Below, one piece after another: positions 57,480 through 64,000 of a stretch of 64,000 nucleotides of DNA. The stretch's first letter is position 1. Each line of letters starts with the position of its first letter. Position numbers and translations under genes: made by a program. The stretch comes from Thuidium tamariscinum (taxonomy: Eukaryota; Streptophyta; Bryopsida; Hypnales; Thuidiaceae): contig OX344753.2 of NCBI GenBank assembly GCA_947034885.2, positions 12,462,001 to 12,526,000 of the forward strand, in the 5' to 3' direction. The notes beneath the pieces were generated by a model. That model was not told the origin of the DNA and searched no databases. It saw only the letters and a list, made by a program, of their open reading frames with translations.

Positions 57480-59555
57480 CGGGAGATCTCAACGTGACAA
57501 AACAAACAAAACAAACTACATTGGTTAAGGCGTAGATAATCCTTCGGTTATCATCTTCACTTTATTTTCAATGTTTTTTGGGGCAAATTTCTATACATTG
57601 TGATGTGTATTGGTTTTATTATTATGTAAGAAATAAGCCAACACTTTATTTTATGAAGAAAAAAAACATCACATTGAAGCAAAGGAATTGAACTTTAGCA
57701 AGTTAAGGTACAAAAGTAATGTACAGTCAACTTTTGAATATTAAGGGTGCTCAACAATTTTTATTTTCTATATTTTTTTGTCAACATTTGGTAATCAGAT
57801 GTGTTGTAAACATTAGATGAAATTTGAGGGCATTAGGAGACTGCGGGTTCCTGGACTGTGGGAATGCAGTTTCTGCCTTGTAAACCCAAATCGCGACCCT
57901 ACCACATAATTAATTAATTTTTTTTTGGACTTATCTTCATATTTCAGGATCCAAGATTTTTTTATTTTTTTATTAAAGCCGGCCTGACAACGGCCAGTGG
58001 CATTGAGAGTCGTTTCGGAAACAAACCCGAAACGGCCCTGTAATGCCCTCAGATTTCTTCTAATGATGTCTTTTCTCTTGAAGTCAATTGTGGGAACTTA
58101 GGTGAACAAACTCTTCATTTATGTGAATTCCTCCTTGATCGAAGTTTTTTACTCTTTGTAAGATATTTTTTCCAATTTTTGATTGGATGAAAGTATATGT
58201 AGTTAGATGGATTTTATAATGCATGGATAAGATAATTGTTCAATTGGAAAGTAAATGGATTTAGGATGAGCCAAATACTAGGATGATTTAGAGATTTGAT
58301 GGTATTGGATGTATTTATTGGAAGATACATTTGTATGTTGATTTCAAGTATTTCAAAAATATTCAAAAAAAAATTGATATATTCAAAAGACAATCATTTG
58401 TAATGGAAAACAATTTCGTCTATCTTTGAGGGTGTCATTGTTTGTGTACAATACAGTCAAGTCTAGTTCATATACAAACTGCTAATTTGAAGCATTTAAA
58501 CTTTTTTTTTACAATGAGCAATATAATTGGTCTATTTTTGTAAGAATTTTTATCATTGTATCTTTATGCAATCCCAATCAAGCAAATCAAATTTTAGATG
58601 GTTTCATAAAAGTAAAATTTCAATGAATTTTTGAAATAAATTGTCATGGATTTACATAACATTTTATTGAAAACAATTGGTGATGAATTTTTTTATAAAA
58701 CTCAATTGCATAGATATGTAGGAAACATCCATACACACATCTTTTATATTTAAAAAAACATCCCATTGAGTAACAAAAATATAATTTAGGACGAGCTCAA
58801 TGTGAGGCATCATAAGACCCAACTTTGTGAAATAGATATTTTATTATTTTACCTAAATAAATTGAGTCCTTCAAAATTTTCAACCTTTCTTTAGACCATT
58901 GCAGTCAGTGATGTATTTGTACTAATGTTGTTTTTTTCTTGGTGAAATTTCACTAGTCAAATGGAATTGGCATCTAACCCTAGTCATTTCATTAATTTTT
59001 TGCACCTTTGTAGAATACATTACAAATTCTTGAAATTGAAGTGTAGTAGTCATAAAAAATAATGTATCTACATCTTGAAATGTACACTATTGATACATTG
59101 ACAAAAGAAAAATGTATGTGTGTCATGATTGCTTTTACAACATGGTTGCTTGTAATTAGAGAAGACTACGACTAATATGATGTGCTCCTTGGTGGCATGA
59201 TCGATGTTCACAAATCTTCTCTATATTAGTTCATTATTTATTGAATTTTCAATGTTTGAAATGTACTAGGTATTATAGTAGAGAAATAGATTGCATAGAC
59301 CAAGGAAGTGACTCATAAAAAGATTCACTTGACAAACTCAACTATTTGTGGATCTTTTTGTTATCATTTCCTTAGCTGACACAAACCATATTCCTTATAG
59401 TATTAAATGGTGCTTAAATTGACTTTTCATTATTAGAAGACTACCATCATTATTGAACAATGTATTTGGTTCTAAAAATTAAAAGTGACATTTGTTAGTT
59501 TGTGATACACTAACTTTCATTCTTCCAAACCTTTGATTCAAGAAACTCACTACAA
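57480..59555. other. AT-rich intergenic DNA with one small hairpin
   Basis: No gene-like frame. At about 57998-58046, GGCATT..CGTTTCGG faces CCGAAACG..AATGCC, a 49-base foldback standing out from the AT-rich surroundings. Otherwise nothing recognised. Confidence 0.4.
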
Positions 59556-59558
59556 AAT

Positions 59559-59800
59559 AGGGAAATTGAAGACATTCTTGGACATGAGAGCTTTGATGAA
59601 GCAAAGGAAGGAAAGAAGATGCATTATTTGGTAAAGTGGATAGGAGTTCCAAAACCAATTTAGACTAAAAAGAGTTGTATGTTTGGAGTATGATTCAAAA
59701 GAAAATTTGCAAGCATACATTAATAAAAATGTAGACATTGGTAAGATGACAGAATATGACAAGTTTGGAGTGAAAATGAAGAAAGAGTTCAAACATTGAT
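59559..59800 (+). pseudogene. Degenerate chromodomain-coding relic
   Basis: The stretch shows IEDILGHE and then HYLVKWIGVP, the two strongest blocks of a chromodomain (which binds methylated histone tails). The coding track is broken in a few places and no complete protein is present. It may be a remnant of a host chromodomain gene or of the chromodomain tail of a Ty3-type retroelement. The short fragment does not decide between them, so it is treated as a fossil. Confidence 0.5.
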
Positions 59801-60236
59801 AATAAATATTTTAAATGAGCCAGGTTGTTTGTTTGTCATAGTGAAATCTCCATAATTGTGCATCTTTTGTTTGTGTTCTCAATAAACATCCATAGATGCC
59901 CAACAACAGAACCTCGGAGAATCAACTTGAGCTATATGAAGGGGTCGGAAGCTTTCACATATAGTTTTGAATGTCAAAAAGCCCTTGGTGAGGATGGTTG
60001 CATGGACTTTGTTTAGTGGTGTTTGAACTTCAAGTGTGACAATGATGGATTTTTTTAGGGGGTGGGGTGATTTTAAATTATACTAAATTTATTATAAGGA
60101 AGTGATGTCCTAATCAACATAAGATGAATACAATTATGTTGATTACAACAATTTTGTCTTAGGTTGTGTTTATTTGGTAATCTTCTATTAAACAACATTC
60201 AACATAATTGTGTTGATTTGAACATACGCTACGTTA

Positions 60237-60571
60237 AATTTTAGACCTCATTTTGGTATAGAACAATAACTTTTTCAAAAACTTTGAAGTGAAAAAAGTT
60301 GTGAAATTAAGCTAACTTTCATCTTCCAAAATCCATTTGAGGTTTCAAGCTTCAAATCAAAAGTTACAGACAAATTTCAAAGAGGGATTGTAAGGGACAT
60401 TTTCATTGACAATTTCAAACATCTTCTTTAGAATTTGTCCATAAGTTTTTATTGAAGGCTCTAAATCTCATACGGTTTTTCAGTGATGAAATTTGGCTTG
60501 ATTTTAGAACTTTTTTAACTCAAGAATTTTTGAAAAAATTATTTTACTCTACCAAAGTGAGGTCTAAAATT
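60237..60571. mobile_element. 335-bp MITE
   Basis: AATTTTAGACCTCATTTTGG at the left faces CCAAAGTGAGGTCTAAAATT at the right, and the repeat continues inward (TTTTTCAAAAACTT against AATTTTTGAAAAAA), giving arms of about 50 bases with gaps. Non-coding interior. No clear target duplication was identified. Confidence 0.65.
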
Positions 60572-63186
60572 ATACTTTAACTACAATTACTACTTTTAAT
60601 TTAATTATAAATGGTTGAGCTCCTACTCATTGTAATTTATACATTCCATATAGTTTGTTCTACTCCTACCTTGCCTCCTACTATCCTACTTGTATTAAAA
60701 ATTGGTCTTCTTGATTCTTCAAGCTTCAAGTGAAGTAATATTCAAAGTTTGATAGTTAAATATATTAAACTATTTTGAATTGAGTACTAATCTTCTGAAA
60801 CTGAATTTTGTAATCTTACCTATGTAGTGAGATTGTTGATGTGGCAACCCTACTTGTATGGTATGTTTTGCCTTTGTAGTAGTCCATAAGGCAAATTTTT
60901 TAAATGATAATTTGACCCAATTAAGACATGAGATTAGTGTAGTTGTAGTTGTGTAAACAAAGATGTTCTAACCAATTGTCCTAACCAACATATATAATAT
61001 AATTTTCATGTTGGTTCTAGTTGTGCTTTTTTTGTAGTAATTATAGGTCTTTTAGATCAATTTTAAATTTCTTATACCTTAACTTAAAAAATGTTAATAT
61101 TATAATTTTAGTGACATTTTGAAGGTAGCGTCTTAAAAGTTTAAATACACCACTTTCAAATTTTTCCTATTGAATTTCTAGATGTGAGTTCAAGGAACAT
61201 ACTAAATATATCATGTTATTCATCACTATCATCTTCATTTTTGCAAAAGATTTCATTATATTTTAATCATTTTTATAATTATTTTAATTTTATAATAAAT
61301 TTATTTTTAAAATCATATAGAATTCATTTTAATATTTTTATTTGTAAAAGTATAAATTTAAATTTTGAATATATATTAACACATAAAAAAATATCAAATT
61401 TTTGAAAGGTAAATTCTAATATAGAAAACTAATGAAGTTTGACCAAACTAAGACATATAGAACATCCTTCAAAATTAGCCTTTAAAGGCCTAAGACCTTT
61501 TGGAGTTTAAAACATTGTTGCTTTTGAAATGTTGTAAGTTTTAATGTTACTAAATCATAGAAATCTCAATTGTGTAATATTGTAGTGTAAATGCTATTGA
61601 AATTGGAGTCATTTGACCACAAAAATTGCATATTTTAGTATTAAAAAAGGATGCTTAAATTTAATTTCTAAATCTATTCAAATAAAAAAGTTTTGAACTA
61701 TAACACGCTTCAAAACTAACATACAAACACATTGATGAAAAAAAATCATTCAATTGGCTCATTGTATTTGCAAAATTGCTTTGAAATGTCAAAAAATAGC
61801 AAAAAGAAGTTGCAAAAAATACATCCAAGGTTTGATCTCTTACTAAAATGCTTCTCTATCACTTGTAACATCTTGGATTGGTATGAAATTTTAAGCATAC
61901 AAACTAAACCAATATGTGCAACTTTCCCCCATGCAATTCTTGGAAATGGATACTATATGAAGAAACAATCCATGGATGTTCACTACAATCCCAAAATGTT
62001 TGGATTTTGAACTTTGCATTGCTCCCAAACATTCAAAACAACTTTAGATTGACAATGAAGATTTACCACAATAATTAGACTTAAAGGGGATATGAACCAA
62101 AAAATTTAATTGAAAACAAACATTGGATGAAAGAGATACAAGCCCCCAAAGTTGCAGCCATCAAAATACAATTTGGTGAACTCAAATTGCATCCATGCAC
62201 TTTGAATGGCATTCAAAATTCAATTCATCTTAGCAGAGAGAGTAAAAATTTAGGAATAAGTTTTACTAAATTCAGCCAGAGGATGCAAAAATAAGGAATC
62301 AATTTGAACTACTATGTGAGGACACTTTCGGTCCCTGGGGACCTAAGGGGTTGACACGAATCCTGTAACATAGTGGGATTTTCTCGTGAAAATTTAGGCT
62401 TCTTAGTACAAAAATGTCCAAACTCCGTTTATCAGCTATTCAGCTGCCGTCCTTCAGAATTTTTTTGCTATTTCGAAAATATTTTATCTGCCTCCACAGC
62501 TTTGTGTAAAGCTCTCTTACTTTCAGAAAATGAACCTTACAGCACTGGTTGCAAGGAAATGCGAGAGTCTGACACCCCTTATTAGTTTGTTTAGAAAGAC
62601 TGATATGTAACAGAATCAATAACTAAATTTATAAGAAATGAAGTGGGCGAGTATACTTAACAATAAGGATGACCAGTATTATTACATGAAAGAGTGTGAG
62701 ATAAAATACATGTGTGGATTTCAGCTAAAGCTGCACGTCCATATCCTCTATCTGAAAATGGCCTATAAATGCGAGTCCAAGCAAATACAGATCCAAAGTT
62801 CACTATTGCTACAGATTGCCAGGACAATTTTCTTCTGTCAGCAACTCTCGTATAAGTACCTGTTTCATAGCTTGTGTAAAATAGTTGAAAAAGCATTGAA
62901 TCATGTAGAAGAAGTGAAACGTGCTGGATATAGATCTCTCGTGATAACCACGCCACTTGACTTGATCTTGCCAAACACCCACCAACTTTACCTCATGGAA
63001 GCAGATATCCTAGAGTTACTTAAGCTTTGAGAGTTGATCACTTGCTGCTACGTAATGTACACCGTGAAGTCTTTCGTAGCTATCCTCACGGAATGCAAAG
63101 ATTCCAGGTATTGTAAATACATGGGGCAATAGATGATAATATCAACGTAATTGCAATTTCAACCGAACCTTAAATTTCTCCTGACC
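60572..63186. other. Intergenic DNA and likely 3' flank of the last gene
   Basis: AT-rich to about 62.3 kb, then more balanced. The 130-codon plus-strand frame at 62638-63030 and the 105-codon minus-strand frame over the same bases look like chance frames in the 3' flank of the gene ending at 63187. I see no other gene. Confidence 0.4.
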
Positions 63187-63948
63187 TCACCACCACCCTT
63201 TTTTCCTTGCCTTCGACTCCATAGAAATCCTCCGCGGCGGGCTTATCTTTCCCAAACTCCAGCCCGCGTCAAACAACACACTCAGCTCGTCATCTGAATC
63301 CTCATCGTTGCTTACAGGAGCAACAGTCATAACGGTTGACTTCCCCTTGTCAACAGTTCCATCGCCGACAGATTTCGATTCTCCAACTTCCTCAAATAAA
63401 TCGGACTTTTTAACAGTCTCAGGATGTGTACTGGATTCAGAGCTTTCAGGGTTCAAACTGCGGTCAGCAGAGTTGATTTCAGAGCTGATCCTCTGTGCGT
63501 CCACACGGGAACTATCCTCAGCTCCATTATCGACCACAAAAAGGGGTTTTCCTTCCAAACTGTCTTTCAAATCCGTATCATCATCCAGTAAACGAACCTC
63601 ATGAAAAAGAAGACGCCTATCCTGGGCTTCACTGTGCTTAACAAGCCAGCTGGAGATAGCCGATGCGATAGGAGTACCAACTGTATAAATAACTGGTACA
63701 AAAGCGCCCAAAAGAGGTAGCCTTTTCACAAACTTCAGAGTATCTGCCGATTTGGACTTCACTGTCACCTCATACTTCACCCAGGTATTCGCAGCACCAC
63801 CAAGCATACCACGCTCACAAACCTGCTCATAGGCATAGGAGGTAACGATTGTAACCTGCTCGAACATGCTGTGAACGCCTTTCGAACTACTGACAAAGCC
63901 TGATAAAAATGGAACCTTCTCCACTGCAATCTCCCCAAGAGCATATAA
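63187..63948 (-). CDS. Last exon of an unrecognised protein gene (partial)
   Basis: A minus-strand exon of 253 codons plus stop, entered in phase 0 after the acceptor TTTTACAG at 63949. Upstream exons lie beyond the window's right edge. It begins LYALGEIAVEKVPFLSGFVS. A hydrophobic stretch LPLLGAFVPVIYTVGTPIAS near residue 90-110 could be a membrane-associated helix. The second half is acidic and serine-rich (SDLFEEVGESKSVGDG, NDEDSDDELSVLFDAGW) and probably disordered, and it ends in a basic KARKKGWW. Composition and frame length mark it as a real gene. I do not recognise the family; a lipid-droplet-associated (REF/SRPP-like) protein crossed my mind but the motifs do not match. Confidence 0.7.
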   Translation of the reverse strand, partial: LYALGEIAVEKVPFLSGFVSSSKGVHSMFEQVTIVTSYAYEQVCERGMLGGAANTWVKYEVTVKSKSADTLKFVKRLPLLGAFVPVIYTVGTPIASAISSWLVKHSEAQDRRLLFHEVRLLDDDTDLKDSLEGKPLFVVDNGAEDSSRVDAQRISSEINSADRSLNPESSESSTHPETVKKSDLFEEVGESKSVGDGTVDKGKSTVMTVAPVSNDEDSDDELSVLFDAGWSLGKISPPRRISMESKARKKGWW

Positions 63949-64000
63949 CTGTAAAATAAGAAATTTTTGGAAGTGAGGAAGAAGCCTAGAATTTGTGAAG

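Noticed and set aside
62638-63030. 130-codon plus-strand frame, with a 105-codon frame opposite it
   Set aside because: Both strands are open over the same bases next to the 3' end of a real gene; no motif or splice context supports either.
1-64000. CRISPR arrays, operons, bacterial promoters or ribosome binding sites
   Set aside because: The spliced plant genes and plant transposons make the window eukaryotic nuclear DNA. The only spaced repeats (31.4-31.8 kb) are palindromic transposon units, not repeat-spacer arrays.

Overview
The window is nuclear DNA of a land plant. Every recognisable gene has GT-AG introns and a plant-type protein: a telomere-repeat-binding protein with ubiquitin-like and Myb/telobox domains, a DDX31/Dbp7-type DEAD-box helicase (RH17), a Shewanella-like phosphatase of the SLP2 group, a nepenthesin-type aspartic protease and cytosolic ribosomal protein eL28. 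A kinase relic and a LINE tail resemble families I associate with seed-free plants (mosses, lycophytes, ferns). That is an inference from memory, and the species cannot be named from the sequence. Small gene islands sit in very AT-rich, repeat-built DNA.

Layout. 1-2.8 kb: AT-rich DNA with a TTAA-flanked MITE. 2.87-8.3 kb: telomere-repeat-binding gene (+), ten exons. 8.3-17.1 kb: AT-rich, no gene, a second MITE copy and a long AT microsatellite. 17.4-24 kb: telomere-like repeats, then RH17 (+), ten exons. 25.6-28.1 kb: SLP2 (-), three exons, convergent with RH17. 28.7-37.1 kb: nested transposons, including a TTAA element holding a LINE relic that itself holds a tandem hairpin array. 37.2-37.7 kb: frameshifted kinase relic (-). 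38.6-38.9 kb: a MITE. 39.3-39.8 kb: weak unrecognised exons. 40.8-43.3 kb: aspartic protease (-), three exons. 43.9-48.5 kb: more MITEs and TTAA elements. 49.2-49.8 kb: RPL28 (-), three coding exons. 50.7-57.2 kb: a young Ty1/copia element with 215-bp LTRs, a CTTTC target duplication and a nested SINE-like insert. 57.2-63.1 kb: AT-rich DNA with a chromodomain relic and another MITE. 63.2-63.9 kb: last exon of an unrecognised gene (-) that runs off the window.

Two themes stand out. First, at least seven full or partial copies of a DNA-transposon family with ends CCCCTAAA...TTTAGGGG set in TTAA, plus an unrelated family with GGGTGATTGCAAGAAACAC ends, build much of the AT-rich DNA. No transposase is visible, so both look non-autonomous. 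The TTAA target points to the piggyBac/Kolobok group, which would be notable in a land plant. Second, RH17 and RPL28 (ribosome production and translation) and SLP2 all carry telo-box (AAACCCTAA) motifs upstream of their start codons, and the same window encodes a telomere-repeat-binding protein of the class that reads that sequence. The link is an inference, not shown here.
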